DNA of 64,000 bases from Oleiagrimonas citrea (GTDB lineage Bacteria; Pseudomonadota; Gammaproteobacteria; Xanthomonadales; Rhodanobacteraceae): positions 186,001-250,000 of the forward strand of contig NZ_JAAZQD010000003.1 in the NCBI RefSeq assembly GCF_012395255.1. Direction: 5' to 3'. Both the position numbers and the translations under genes were made by a program. Below are positions 42,225 through 51,008 of this stretch, one piece after another (position 1 is the first letter of the stretch; every line of letters starts with the position of its first letter). Under the pieces are notes generated by a model. It made no database searches. It saw nothing but the letters and a program-made list of their open reading frames with translations, and was not told the origin of the DNA.

Positions 42225-42527
42225 TCACGCGACCTTTCCGGACGGAAGGAATTCCTTGCTGATGAGACCGAGCCGTGCGGAGCGTTTGATCGCCGAGTCC
42301 GGCTTCTGCGTCTTCTGCGTGGTGTTGTCGAGGGATTCGGCGCAGCCGTAGCAGCTGGCCGGCTGATTCTGTTCGCAGTACGCAGATGTGTTGCCGGCAG
42401 TCATGCAGGCGTCGTAGGTGCCCGGGCATGTCGAGCAGGAGCGTGCCGCGGCGGCATGTCTCGCGATCATCGACAGCGAACCGATCAGCACGATGGCGGC
42501 GAGAGCTAGAAATACATTCCGTTTCAT
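42225..42527 (-). CDS. Small secreted cysteine-rich protein (paralogue 1)
   Basis: 100-residue protein with signal peptide KRNVFLALAAIVLIGSLSMIARHAAA and six cysteines spaced C-x2-C-x6-C-x9-C-x7-C-x2-C, followed by SLDNTTQKTQKPDSAIKRSARLGLISKEFLPSG. It shares cysteine layout and tail with the gene at 42914-43210, so the two are tandem duplicates. SD GGAGAAG at ~-10. No known family recognised; candidate roles are a periplasmic metal or redox protein, a protease inhibitor, or a secreted peptide. A weak 7-bp hairpin lies after its stop at 42202-42221. Confidence 0.82.
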   Translation of the reverse strand: MKRNVFLALAAIVLIGSLSMIARHAAAARSCSTCPGTYDACMTAGNTSAYCEQNQPASCYGCAESLDNTTQKTQKPDSAIKRSARLGLISKEFLPSGKVA

Positions 42528-42548
42528 GACTTCTTCTCCAAGCTGGCC

Positions 42549-42564
42549 GCTCCTTTACTGGAGC
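42549..42564 (-). promoter_or_regulatory. Leader hairpin upstream of cysteine-rich paralogue 1
   Basis: GCTCC-N6-GGAGC dyad starting 22 nt upstream of the ATG. The same dyad, with nearly the same loop and distance, precedes paralogue 2 at 43231-43246. Shared position suggests a duplicated leader or a regulatory element. Confidence 0.55.
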
Positions 42565-42866
42565 GCGTTCAGGGAATCACGCGGTGCGGTTCGTGCATGG
42601 GTGGTACGGATTACATTTCGAGCGTGGATGTCCCGTTTTCGGCATGTACGCGTTCGGCGACTTCACCCGACGCGCGGCGTGGACGCCGGTCGCCGACAGA
42701 CGGCGATCCGGAACGTGTTCCGACTACCGTACCATTTCGTGCGAGGTGTTGGCGCGTCCTCCGTTCGACTGCGGGGAATTGCTGGCGTGCGGATTTCTTC
42801 GCGGCGGTGACAGTGGGGCGCGAGGTGGCCCGAGACGCCATGACGACGATGCATCCGAGTCAGGGG

Positions 42867-42899
42867 AAAACATACAAGGCCGCCTATCAGGCGGCCTTG
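42867..42899 (-). terminator. Intrinsic terminator after cysteine-rich paralogue 2
   Basis: CAAGGCCGCC-TATCA-GGCGGCCTTG, 10-bp perfect stem, then on the minus strand TATGTTTTCC. It ends transcription before paralogue 1, so each copy has its own transcript. Confidence 0.82.
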
Positions 42900-42913
42900 C
42901 TTCTGGCCTTAGA

Positions 42914-43210
42914 TCATTTCCCAGGCTGAAGGGATTCCTTGCTGACCATCGCGAGCAGGGCGGAACGGAGGGAGGATTCATCCGGTTTCTGCATCTTCTG
43001 CGCGGTGTTGGAGAATCCTGTGCAATACACCGAGCAGCCGGAGGGCAGGTTCGCCTGGCAGTAGGTCGGTGTATTTCCGTCGGCGATACACGTGTCGTAG
43101 AAATCCTGACAGTACGAACACGGATAGGCCGCAGCAGCGGGCTTCGCGGCCATCGACATGGATCCGATTACGGCGATGGCGGCAAGCGAAAGAAAGGCAT
43201 TCCTTTTCAT
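42914..43210 (-). CDS. Small secreted cysteine-rich protein (paralogue 2)
   Basis: 98-residue protein; the ATG at 43210 has AAGGA at -10. Signal peptide KRNAFLSLAAIAVIGSMSMAAKPAAA, then cysteines spaced C-x2-C-x6-C-x9-C-x7-C-x3-C and a tail (NTAQKMQKPDESSLRSALLAMVSKESLQPG) that aligns with paralogue 1. About half of the residues are shared between copies, most of the differences being in the loops between cysteines, as expected of a duplicated secreted protein under change. Terminator at 42867-42899. Function unknown. Confidence 0.82.
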   Translation of the reverse strand: MKRNAFLSLAAIAVIGSMSMAAKPAAAAYPCSYCQDFYDTCIADGNTPTYCQANLPSGCSVYCTGFSNTAQKMQKPDESSLRSALLAMVSKESLQPGK

Positions 43211-43230
43211 GGCTACATTCCTTGATAGCG

Positions 43231-43246
43231 GCTCCTTCACTGGAGC
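43231..43246 (-). promoter_or_regulatory. Leader hairpin upstream of cysteine-rich paralogue 2
   Basis: GCTCC-N6-GGAGC dyad starting 21 nt upstream of the ATG at 43210, matching the one before paralogue 1 in stem sequence and position. Confidence 0.55.
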
Positions 43247-43387
43247 GTGGTAAGCAAAACATGCGTGGCTAGGTGTGAGGTGAGACGCATGTCGCGTCTT
43301 TGGGCCCGGCATGTTCTCATTTTGACAAGCATCGGCTCGATGCTATGCGCAAGGGCGACGAATGCATTGGGTCGCTACAATGCGCAT

Positions 43388-44176
43388 ATGCAAACATACA
43401 CTCTGCATCAGGGCAGCGCACCGCTGCTTGTCAGCCTGCCGCACGACGGCAGCCGCATTCCCGACGCGATCGCCGCGCGCATGACGCCGGCGGCGCAGCG
43501 CTCGCCGGACACGGATTGGCACGTGGGGCAACTGTACGCGTTCGCGCGCGAACTGGGGGCGAGCATCCTGCAGCCGCACCACTCGCGTTATGTGGTCGAC
43601 CTCAATCGACCCGCGGATGGCCATGCGCTGTATCCCGGACAGAGCGAGACCGGCCTGGTGCCGACCATCATGTTCGACGGCGAGCCGATCTACCGGGACG
43701 GCGAAGTGCCGGACGCCGAGGAAGTGGCGGCGCGGGTGGAGACCTACTGGCGCCCGTATCATCGGGCGTTGCAGGAGGAACTCGCGCGCCTGAAGGCGCA
43801 GCATGGTCGGGTGGTGCTGTGGGAAGGGCACTCCATCCGCGCGGTGGTGCCGATGCTGTTCTCGGGGCGGCTGCCCGATTTCAATCTCGGCACCAACGCC
43901 GGAGAGAGTTGCCGGCCCGATCTGTGCGCGGCGCTGGACGACGTGCTGGGCGGTCAGAATGCCTACACGCATGTGGTCGACGGACGTTTCAAGGGTGGCT
44001 ACATCACCCGCCATTACGGATCGCCCAGTGAGGGCGTCGACGCCGTGCAGCTGGAGCTGGCGCAGAGCAACTACATGGACGAAGCGAGCTTCGAATACCT
44101 CCCCGAGCGCGCCGAACGCGTGCAGGGAATCATCCGCAGGCTGCTGCAGACCTGTCTGGACGACGCCGGCGCCTGA
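43388..44176 (+). CDS. hutG: N-formylglutamate amidohydrolase
   Basis: 262-residue cytosolic zinc hydrolase that converts N-formylglutamate to glutamate and formate, the last step of one histidine-degradation route. Start at ATG 43388 (frame open to 43247). Landmarks: PLLVSLPHDGSRIPDAIA, DTDWHVGQLYAFA, SRYVVDLNRPADG, WEGHSIRAVVPMLFSGRLPDFNLGT and GGYITRHYG. The His and Glu residues of the FGase domain are present. No other hut gene lies in this window. Confidence 0.88.
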   Translation: MQTYTLHQGSAPLLVSLPHDGSRIPDAIAARMTPAAQRSPDTDWHVGQLYAFARELGASILQPHHSRYVVDLNRPADGHALYPGQSETGLVPTIMFDGEPIYRDGEVPDAEEVAARVETYWRPYHRALQEELARLKAQHGRVVLWEGHSIRAVVPMLFSGRLPDFNLGTNAGESCRPDLCAALDDVLGGQNAYTHVVDGRFKGGYITRHYGSPSEGVDAVQLELAQSNYMDEASFEYLPERAERVQGIIRRLLQTCLDDAGA

Positions 44177-44191
44177 TGCGCCGGCCGTGGG

Positions 44192-44620
44192 TCAGGGTGT
44201 AGCGCGGTTGGGGGCCGCGATGCACTTCAGCTCGATCGCGATGGGCGTCGGCAGCGCATCGATGCCCAGCGTGGTGCGACAGGCATCGACCCCTTTGAAG
44301 TACTCGGCGTAGAGGCGGTTGTAGGCGGCGAAGTCGCGTGCCATGTCGGTCAGGAACACGGTCACGTCGACCAGGTCCTCCCAGCGCGCCCCGCTGGCTT
44401 CCAGTACCGCGCGCACGTTGGCGAAGACCTGCTTGCACTGCGCCTCGATGTCATAGGCGATCAGTTTGCCATCGGCATCGTATTCATTGCCGGGAATGGC
44501 GTTGTCGTCCGGGCGTCGGGGGCCGACGCCGGACAGAAAAAGCAGATCGCCCACGCGACGCGCGTGCGGGTAGGCGCCGACGGGCGGCGGCGCGGTGCCG
44601 GTGCGGATGATATCGCTCAT
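44192..44620 (-). CDS. RidA-family deaminase, resembling 2-aminomuconate deaminase
   Basis: 142-residue enzyme of the YjgF/YER057c/RidA family: PPPVGAYPHARRVGDLLFLSGVGPRRPDDN, CKQVFANVRAVLEASGARWEDLVDVTVFLTDM and PTPIAIELKCIAAP. The longer form and a GVGPR/RPDDN insert resemble 2-aminomuconate deaminases of the nitrobenzoate/kynurenine pathways rather than generic RidA. Its ATG overlaps the stop of the carbonic anhydrase gene by 4 nt (ATGA). With the aldehyde dehydrogenase upstream it would act on 2-aminomuconate. Confidence 0.85.
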   Translation of the reverse strand: MSDIIRTGTAPPPVGAYPHARRVGDLLFLSGVGPRRPDDNAIPGNEYDADGKLIAYDIEAQCKQVFANVRAVLEASGARWEDLVDVTVFLTDMARDFAAYNRLYAEYFKGVDACRTTLGIDALPTPIAIELKCIAAPNRATP

Positions 44621-45285
44621 GCGTCCTGCTGCGCCCAGCGGGTCTGCAGGGTATCGAGCGCCTGCTTGTAGGAGGTCTCCATAGTCTCGAGGCTGGAGAC
44701 GTCCAGGCCGAGGTCGTTGATATGCCCGTCGGAAAGCCCGTATACCCAGGCATGTACGCGCAGTGGCTGGCCGCGGGCCCAGGCTTCTTGCACGATAGTG
44801 GTGGCGCACACGTGCATGGCCTGCTCGATGGCGTTGAGTTCGCACAGGCGGTCGTGACGCTGCTCAAAGCTGAGCTCGTCGCCGAGCGCGTGGATGTGGT
44901 GGTTGGCGACGTCCTCGACGTGCCGCAGCCAGTTGTCGATCAGGCCCAGACGCTGTTTCTTGAGCACCGCGCCGACGCCGCCGCAGGCGTAGTGACCGAC
45001 CACCAGAATGTGTTCGACTTTCAGCACCTCGACCGCGAACTGGATCACCGACAGCGCATTGAGATCGGTGTGCACGATGACATTGGCGACATTGCGATGG
45101 ACGAAGATCTCGCCGGGCGGCAGGTCGACAATCTGCGTGGCGGGCACGCGCGAATCCGAACAGCCGACCCAGAGGAACTTCGGTGCCTGCTGCTTTGAGA
45201 GCTGCTCGAAGAAATGCGGGTCTTCAGCCTGGATGCGCTCGGCCCATTGCTGGTTGTTGGCGAGCAGTTCCTTGATGCGTGGCAT
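44617..45285 (-). CDS. can: Beta-class carbonic anhydrase
   Basis: 222-residue enzyme interconverting CO2 and bicarbonate. Zinc ligands C42, D44 (GCSDSRVPAT), H98 and C101 (VVGHYACGGVG) are in place, with R46 pairing D44. Length and motifs match E. coli Can. Embedded between an aldehyde dehydrogenase and RidA, which may link CO2 released in aromatic degradation to bicarbonate, although this is inference. Confidence 0.94.
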   Translation of the reverse strand: MPRIKELLANNQQWAERIQAEDPHFFEQLSKQQAPKFLWVGCSDSRVPATQIVDLPPGEIFVHRNVANVIVHTDLNALSVIQFAVEVLKVEHILVVGHYACGGVGAVLKKQRLGLIDNWLRHVEDVANHHIHALGDELSFEQRHDRLCELNAIEQAMHVCATTIVQEAWARGQPLRVHAWVYGLSDGHINDLGLDVSSLETMETSYKQALDTLQTRWAQQDA

Positions 45286-45341
45286 GTTTTGGGCGCTCCT
45301 GATGGGAATGTTTCAGTCGTGAAGAAGAAGGGGGCGGGCCG

Positions 45342-46805
45342 TTACGGTGTGTGCGGCGTCGCGATGCAGACGTTCTTGGCCTCGGTGAAGAAGCGCAGCG
45401 CCTCGACGCCGCCTTCCCGGCCGACGCCGGATTGCTTGACGCCGCCGAACGGCGTGCGCAGATCGCGCAGCATCCAGCAGTTGATCCAGACGATGCCGAA
45501 CTCGAGGGCGGCGGCCATGCGCTGGGCGCGATCGATGTCGCGCGTCCACAGCGAGGCGGCCAGGCCGTAGTCGGTGCCGTTGGCGATGGCCAGCGCGTCG
45601 GTTTCGTCCTCGAACGGGATCAGCGTGACGACCGGGCCGAAGGTCTCTTCCTGGTTGGTCGCGCAGTCGGCGGGCAGTCCTTCGATCACGGTGGGGGCGA
45701 TGAACCAGCCTTCCGAGCAGCGTCCCGACGGGCGCACCGCCTCGCCGCCGCAGAGGATCGCGCCGCCTTCCTCGCGCGCACGCTCGATGCAGGCCGAGAC
45801 CTTGTCGAAGTGCGCTTGGGAGACCAGTGCGCCGAGGTCGCTCGCCGGATCTTCCGGGTCGCCGGTGCGCAAGGCTTCGACACGTTCCAGGTAGCGCGTG
45901 CGGAAGTCTTCATAAATCGAGCGCTGTACCAGCAGGCGCGAGCCGCACAGGCAGATCTCGCCCTGGTTGGCGAAGCCCGAGCGCACAATGGTGTCGAGGT
46001 TGGCGTCGGACAGGTCGGCGTCGGCGAACACGATGGCGGGATTCTTGCCACCCATCTCCAGCGACACTTTCTTGAACTGTGCGGCGGTTGCCGCGGCGAT
46101 GGCCGCGCCGGTGCGGGTGGAGCCGGTGAACGAGACCGCCTTTACCTTCGGGTGCGCGACCAGCGGCGCGCCGACGGCCGGACCCTCGCCGTGGACGATG
46201 TTGAGCACGCCGGCGGGCAGGCCGGCTTCCAGCGCGACTTCGGCCAGCATCGTCGCCGTACACGGAGTGATCTCGGATGGCTTGGCCACCACCGTGTTGC
46301 CGCAGGCCAGGGCCGGGGCGATCTTCCAGGTGAACAGGTACAGCGGAAGGTTCCACGGACTGATGCAGGCCACCACGCCGAGCGGTTGGCGCAGGGTGAC
46401 GTTGAGGGCCTGGCCGGGCATGGTGTGGGAGGCGCCGTCCCAGGTTTCGACGGCGGACGCGAAGAAGCGCAGGTTTGCCACCGCACGCGGAATGTCGACG
46501 TGCCGGGCCAGCGACACCGGCTTGCCGCTGTCGCGCGATTCGGCGGCGGCGAAGGCGTCCAGGCGCTGCTCGACGAGGTCGGCCATGCGCCGCAGCAGCG
46601 CCGCACGCTCGCCGGTCGGGCGGTGCCCCCAGTCTGCGGCCGCGGCGGTCGCGGCGGCCACGGCGCGTTCGACATCGGCCGCGTCACCGTCGGCGCAGCG
46701 TGCGTAGGCCCGGCCGGTGGCCGGTTCATGCACGTCGCGCCAGCGGCCGCTCGCGGCCTCGACCAGGCGGCCGTCGATCAGGTGCGGGAAGCTCGGCGTA
46801 TCCAT
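45342..46805 (-). CDS. Aldehyde dehydrogenase, 2-aminomuconate/hydroxymuconate-semialdehyde-type
   Basis: 487-residue NAD-dependent enzyme. Catalytic nucleophile C285 (GEICLCGSR) and general base E250 (SLEMGGKNP) are separated as in the family; coenzyme site SFTGSTRTG (225-233) and ISPWNLPLYL are present. The ICLCGSR pattern is close to that of aminomuconate- and hydroxymuconate-semialdehyde dehydrogenases. With RidA downstream this fits the part of kynurenine breakdown that oxidises 2-aminomuconate semialdehyde; without kmo, kynU or haaO in the window it remains a proposal. Start at 46805 is preferred over 46850. Confidence 0.88.
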   Translation of the reverse strand: MDTPSFPHLIDGRLVEAASGRWRDVHEPATGRAYARCADGDAADVERAVAAATAAAADWGHRPTGERAALLRRMADLVEQRLDAFAAAESRDSGKPVSLARHVDIPRAVANLRFFASAVETWDGASHTMPGQALNVTLRQPLGVVACISPWNLPLYLFTWKIAPALACGNTVVAKPSEITPCTATMLAEVALEAGLPAGVLNIVHGEGPAVGAPLVAHPKVKAVSFTGSTRTGAAIAAATAAQFKKVSLEMGGKNPAIVFADADLSDANLDTIVRSGFANQGEICLCGSRLLVQRSIYEDFRTRYLERVEALRTGDPEDPASDLGALVSQAHFDKVSACIERAREEGGAILCGGEAVRPSGRCSEGWFIAPTVIEGLPADCATNQEETFGPVVTLIPFEDETDALAIANGTDYGLAASLWTRDIDRAQRMAAALEFGIVWINCWMLRDLRTPFGGVKQSGVGREGGVEALRFFTEAKNVCIATPHTP

Positions 46806-46837
46806 GCCGCGAAGCTTAGCGACCTTTGGTCGCAGCG

Positions 46838-46937
46838 TCAGCGTTGACAATGCGGGCAGGTGAACATCGGCCCGCCGCTGAGCTCGCTGCGCATGATCGG
46901 CGTAGCGCAGCGCGCGGCAGGGCTGGCCGGCACGGTC
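46838..46937 (-). pseudogene. Relic of an Fpg/Nei-type zinc finger, frameshifted
   Basis: Just after the SDR stop, the minus strand reads DRAGQPCRA in one frame and CATPIMRSELSGGPMFTCPHCQR-stop in another. Joined by deleting a single C in the run gcgctgcgc, they give GQPC-x2-C-x-TPI...TCPHCQR, the C-terminal zinc finger of formamidopyrimidine-DNA glycosylase/endonuclease VIII. Only the last ~32 codons remain; the catalytic N-terminal domain is absent. Probably a leftover of a deleted repair gene. Confidence 0.6.
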
Positions 46938-46940
46938 GGC

Positions 46941-47732
46941 TCAGGACAGGCTGCGCGTGCGCCCACCGTCGACCGCGATGCACACGCCGTTGACGTACGC
47001 GGCAGCCGGTGTGCACAGGAAGGCCGCGACGGCTGCGACTTCCTCCGGCTTGCCGAAACGGCCGGCCGGCACCAGCGCACGCATGTTCGCGGCGACCGTG
47101 TCCTCGCTGACGTTCTGCGCCTTGGCGCGGCCGGCGATAAGGCTTTCCAGGCGACCGGTCTCGGTGAAGCCGGGCAGCACGCTGTTGACGGTGATGCCGT
47201 CGGCGGCCAGTTCACCGGCCAGGGTCTTGGCCCAGCTGGCCACGGCGGCGCGCACGGTGTTGGACACGCCCAGGTTCGGAATCGGTTCCTTCACCGAGGT
47301 CGAGATGATGTTGACGAGGCGTCCGTAGCCGGCTTCGTGCATGCCGGGGAGCACGGCCTGCAGCAGGATCTGCCCGGCCAGGACATGCTGCCCGAAGGCG
47401 CTTTCGAAGGCGTCGGTCGTCGCCTGGTTCGCCGGGCCCGCCGCGGGTCCGCCGGAGTTGTGGATCAGGATCTGAACGGGGTGCGTCGCCACGTGTGCTT
47501 CGAGCACGGCGGCCAGCTGCGCACGGTCGTTCATGTCGGCGATCAGGGCATGGTGATGCTGTGCCGCATGCGTGCGCGGCAGGGTTTCCGCCAAGGTTCG
47601 CAGGACGTCCTCGGAACGCGCCAGCACGGTGACATCCGCGCCCAGCGCGGCCAGCTCCATGGCGGTGGCGCGGCCGATGCCCTTGGATGCGCCGCATACC
47701 AGCGCGTGGCGGCCGTTGAGTTCCAACTTCAT
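46941..47732 (-). CDS. Atypical short-chain dehydrogenase/reductase
   Basis: 263-residue Rossmann protein. NAD(P) motif GASKGIGRA (14-22) and NSGG (92-95) are intact and the C-terminus CIAVDGGRTRSL is typical. Unlike standard SDRs, the Y-x-x-x-K catalytic pair is replaced in LGVSNTVRAAVASWAK (S157-x3-R161), a variant seen in a group of SDRs of uncertain chemistry. AGGAG 6-10 nt before the ATG. 41 nt after the small membrane protein and upstream of the aldehyde dehydrogenase, so probably co-transcribed. Confidence 0.88.
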   Translation of the reverse strand: MKLELNGRHALVCGASKGIGRATAMELAALGADVTVLARSEDVLRTLAETLPRTHAAQHHHALIADMNDRAQLAAVLEAHVATHPVQILIHNSGGPAAGPANQATTDAFESAFGQHVLAGQILLQAVLPGMHEAGYGRLVNIISTSVKEPIPNLGVSNTVRAAVASWAKTLAGELAADGITVNSVLPGFTETGRLESLIAGRAKAQNVSEDTVAANMRALVPAGRFGKPEEVAAVAAFLCTPAAAYVNGVCIAVDGGRTRSLS

Positions 47733-47773
47733 GCGTATCTCCTGACGGGCCGGAACCGGGTTTCCGGCGGAAT

Positions 47774-48106
47774 TCAGTGCGCGGTGGTGGCCTGGATGAC
47801 CAGCACGCCGATCCAGCATGGCCAGGCCAGCCAGGGCGCATAGCGCCAGATACGGTGCCAGCGGGTCAGTTCGGCGTCCTCGAACAGTTCGGGCACGTTG
47901 CTGCGCAGGACCTGCTGCAGCCGCGCCCAGGTGCGCACGCGGCTGGGGCGTCCTTCGTCGGGGCAGGCGATGATGCGCCACTTGTCGGCGTAGCGCTCGC
48001 GCATGATGCGGACGAAGCGCCACTGCGCATACAGGTGCATGGCGAAGCCGACCGCGCCCGCGACCAACAGCAACAGGTACAGTACGCTGAGAAAGGTGGA
48101 GTTCAC
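47774..48106 (-). CDS. Small inner-membrane protein, 110 residues
   Basis: GTG start overlapping the stop of the lipoprotein gene by 4 nt (GTGA). Two transmembrane helices: NSTFLSVLYLLLLVAGAVGFAMHLYAQ at the N-terminus and WAWPCWIGVLVIQATTA at the C-terminus, joined by a charged cytosolic loop (RERYADKWRIIACPDEGRPSRVRTW). No known family recognised. The overlap with the lipoprotein gene makes co-translation likely. Confidence 0.72.
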   Translation of the reverse strand: MNSTFLSVLYLLLLVAGAVGFAMHLYAQWRFVRIMRERYADKWRIIACPDEGRPSRVRTWARLQQVLRSNVPELFEDAELTRWHRIWRYAPWLAWPCWIGVLVIQATTAH

Positions 48107-48885
48107 GGCGTCGTGTCCTTGGACGAGGGCAGGATCAGCGAGCGTAGCGTGGAGAGCGCTCCGGACGAAGTCTTGGGGTCGGGCTTGGAGCAGATGGCCT
48201 CGGATGCGGCCTTGGCATAGCGCGGCGTCATCACGCCGACGTACAGCGGGCCGGTGGGGCCGTGCGCGATCTGGAAACTGCCGGTCGCGGCCATCTTCAC
48301 CGGCGAGTCCGCGGAGAAAGCGGTCGGCGACTGTTCCCAGTAGGTGCTGCCGTCGAGTTGCTGTCCCGAGCTGTAGATCACCAGGTAGCGCGCATGCGGA
48401 CTGTCCACGGTGAGGCTGCCCAGCGCGCCGGTGGTGGACTGGCTCCAGCCGATGTATTCGCACTGATCCACATCCAGGGTCTGCATCGGCCGGTAATCGG
48501 CGTCCAGCAGCACCGCGGACGGCGCGAACAGATAGCTCGAATGCAGCCAGCGGCCGGTCATTTCCGATTTCAGCACGACCTTGTACGGCAGGCTGTGTTT
48601 CTCCGGCAGCTTGAAGGTCAGGAAATAGCTGCGCGTGCCGTTGAAATCGGCCACGGGCAGATTCGACTCGATGTCGAACCGCTTCGGTTTCGCCGGCAGC
48701 TCGCGGTGGAACGAGAACTGCGAAAAGCGCGTGCAGCACGGATCGGCCTTCTGCAGGGCCGCCATCGCCGCGTCACGGGTACCCGGGCGCGGCGTGTCGT
48801 CCTTGGTCGGAGTGTGCGAGACGCAGGCGCACAGACCCAGGAACAGGGACGGGAGCAGAAATGGAAGCGGGCGTCGGAACGGCAT
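48103..48885 (-). CDS. MalM-like envelope lipoprotein
   Basis: 260-residue lipoprotein: signal LPFLLPSLFLGLCAC, lipid on C21. The mature part fits the MalM family fold: CCTRFSQFSFHRELPAKPK, then RSYFLTFKLPEKHSLPYKVVLKSEMTG, YLFAPSAVLLDADYRPMQTL and HARYLVIYSSGQQLDGSTYW. MalM is a periplasmic protein of unknown role in the maltose regulon; here no maltose gene is adjacent. 9 nt after asnS and overlapping the next gene, so it belongs to the asnS unit. Confidence 0.78.
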   Translation of the reverse strand: MPFRRPLPFLLPSLFLGLCACVSHTPTKDDTPRPGTRDAAMAALQKADPCCTRFSQFSFHRELPAKPKRFDIESNLPVADFNGTRSYFLTFKLPEKHSLPYKVVLKSEMTGRWLHSSYLFAPSAVLLDADYRPMQTLDVDQCEYIGWSQSTTGALGSLTVDSPHARYLVIYSSGQQLDGSTYWEQSPTAFSADSPVKMAATGSFQIAHGPTGPLYVGVMTPRYAKAASEAICSKPDPKTSSGALSTLRSLILPSSKDTTP

Positions 48886-48894
48886 GGCGGACGG

Positions 48895-50295
<1,401 letters not shown>

Positions 50296-50491
50296 ATCGA
50301 TTGAAACTCCAGCTGGGACGCCGCATATCGGCGTCGAGAACAAGGCCGTCCATGATAGTCGACCTGCGGGTACGGTCGCGAGTCCGGCGACAAGGCCATC
50401 GGTCATAAGTGGCCGAGCGGGATTCGACGCTCCGTTGGGTTCCGGGCGGCTGGACGCGTACACTAGTAGACAGATTTCCGAGCACCGTCCC

Positions 50492-50830
50492 ATGAATATC
50501 CAGATCACCGACAACGCACGCGAACGCATGAAGAGCTATCTGGCCGGTCATCCACAGGCCAGCGGCGTGCGTTTCGGCGTGCGCCGCACGGGTTGTTCGG
50601 GCTTCGGCTACGTGATCGAGCTGGCCGGGGAATCCCACGATGGCGACCAGGTGGTCGAGGTCGATGGTGTGCCGCTGGTGATCGACGCCAAGAGCCGGCC
50701 GCTGGTCGACGGCACTGTGATCGACTTCCAGCGTCAGGGGCTGAACACCAGCTTCGTGTTCCACAACCCCAACGCCACCGGCGAGTGCGGGTGCGGCGAA
50801 AGTTTCACGGTCGATCCGCAGGGCGACTGA
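50492..50830 (+). CDS. HesB/IscA-type iron-sulfur assembly protein
   Basis: 112-residue A-type Fe-S carrier. The three cluster-binding cysteines are C35 ([12 protein letters not shown]), C99 and C101 (GECGCGESF), in the C-x(n)-C-x-C layout of IscA/SufA/ErpA. Stand-alone, not in an isc or suf operon. A hairpin follows the stop before the ribosomal promoter. Confidence 0.93.
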   Translation: MNIQITDNARERMKSYLAGHPQASGVRFGVRRTGCSGFGYVIELAGESHDGDQVVEVDGVPLVIDAKSRPLVDGTVIDFQRQGLNTSFVFHNPNATGECGCGESFTVDPQGD

Positions 50831-50839
50831 ACGCGGGCG

Positions 50840-50864
50840 TGATCCGCCGCGTCCCCGCGGATCA
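50840..50864 (+). terminator. Hairpin after IscA-like gene
   Basis: TGATCCGC pairs with GCGGATCA across a 9-nt loop, starting 10 nt after the stop. The tail is short of Ts (atagctt), so the termination strength is uncertain. Confidence 0.5.
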
Positions 50865-50869
50865 ATAGC

Positions 50870-50898
50870 TTGCGCGCCCGTTCCGGGCATCCTACAAT
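50870..50898 (+). promoter_or_regulatory. Sigma70 promoter of the rpsF operon
   Basis: TTGCGC at 50870-50875, exactly 17 nt, and TACAAT at 50893-50898. Good spacing and -10; about 110 nt before the S6 start codon. Confidence 0.72.
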
Positions 50899-50940
50899 TC
50901 CGCTTCTGTCCAGGGCAGATTCGCTCTGGATGGAACCTTG

Positions 50941-50987
50941 CCTCACCGCTTAGGCGGGAGGCTGCCTGCCTCGCGCATGCCGCGAGG
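50941..50987 (+). promoter_or_regulatory. Structured mRNA leader of rpsF operon
   Basis: Two hairpins lie just before the Shine-Dalgarno: CCTC-A-CCGC/TTAG/GCGG-GAGG (50941-50961) with one bulged A, and CCTCGCG/CATGC/CGCGAGG (50969-50987). S6 operons in many bacteria carry a leader bound by the S6:S18 pair for feedback; a CCG stem with a bulge is its hallmark. Assignment to that RNA is inference. Confidence 0.45.
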
Positions 50988-51008
50988 AGACATCCACAAG
51001 GAGACAAC

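Larger units (their letters stand above)
42528..42913. other. Region between the two cysteine-rich paralogues
   Basis: 386 bases. Contains the upstream region and leader hairpin of paralogue 1 (42549-42564) and the terminator of paralogue 2 (42867-42899). No further gene: open frames on both strands look like shadows. Confidence 0.5.

Noticed and set aside
42597-42929. 110-codon plus-strand frame between the cysteine-rich genes
   Set aside because: Runs through the terminator of paralogue 2, has no SD and no sensible composition.
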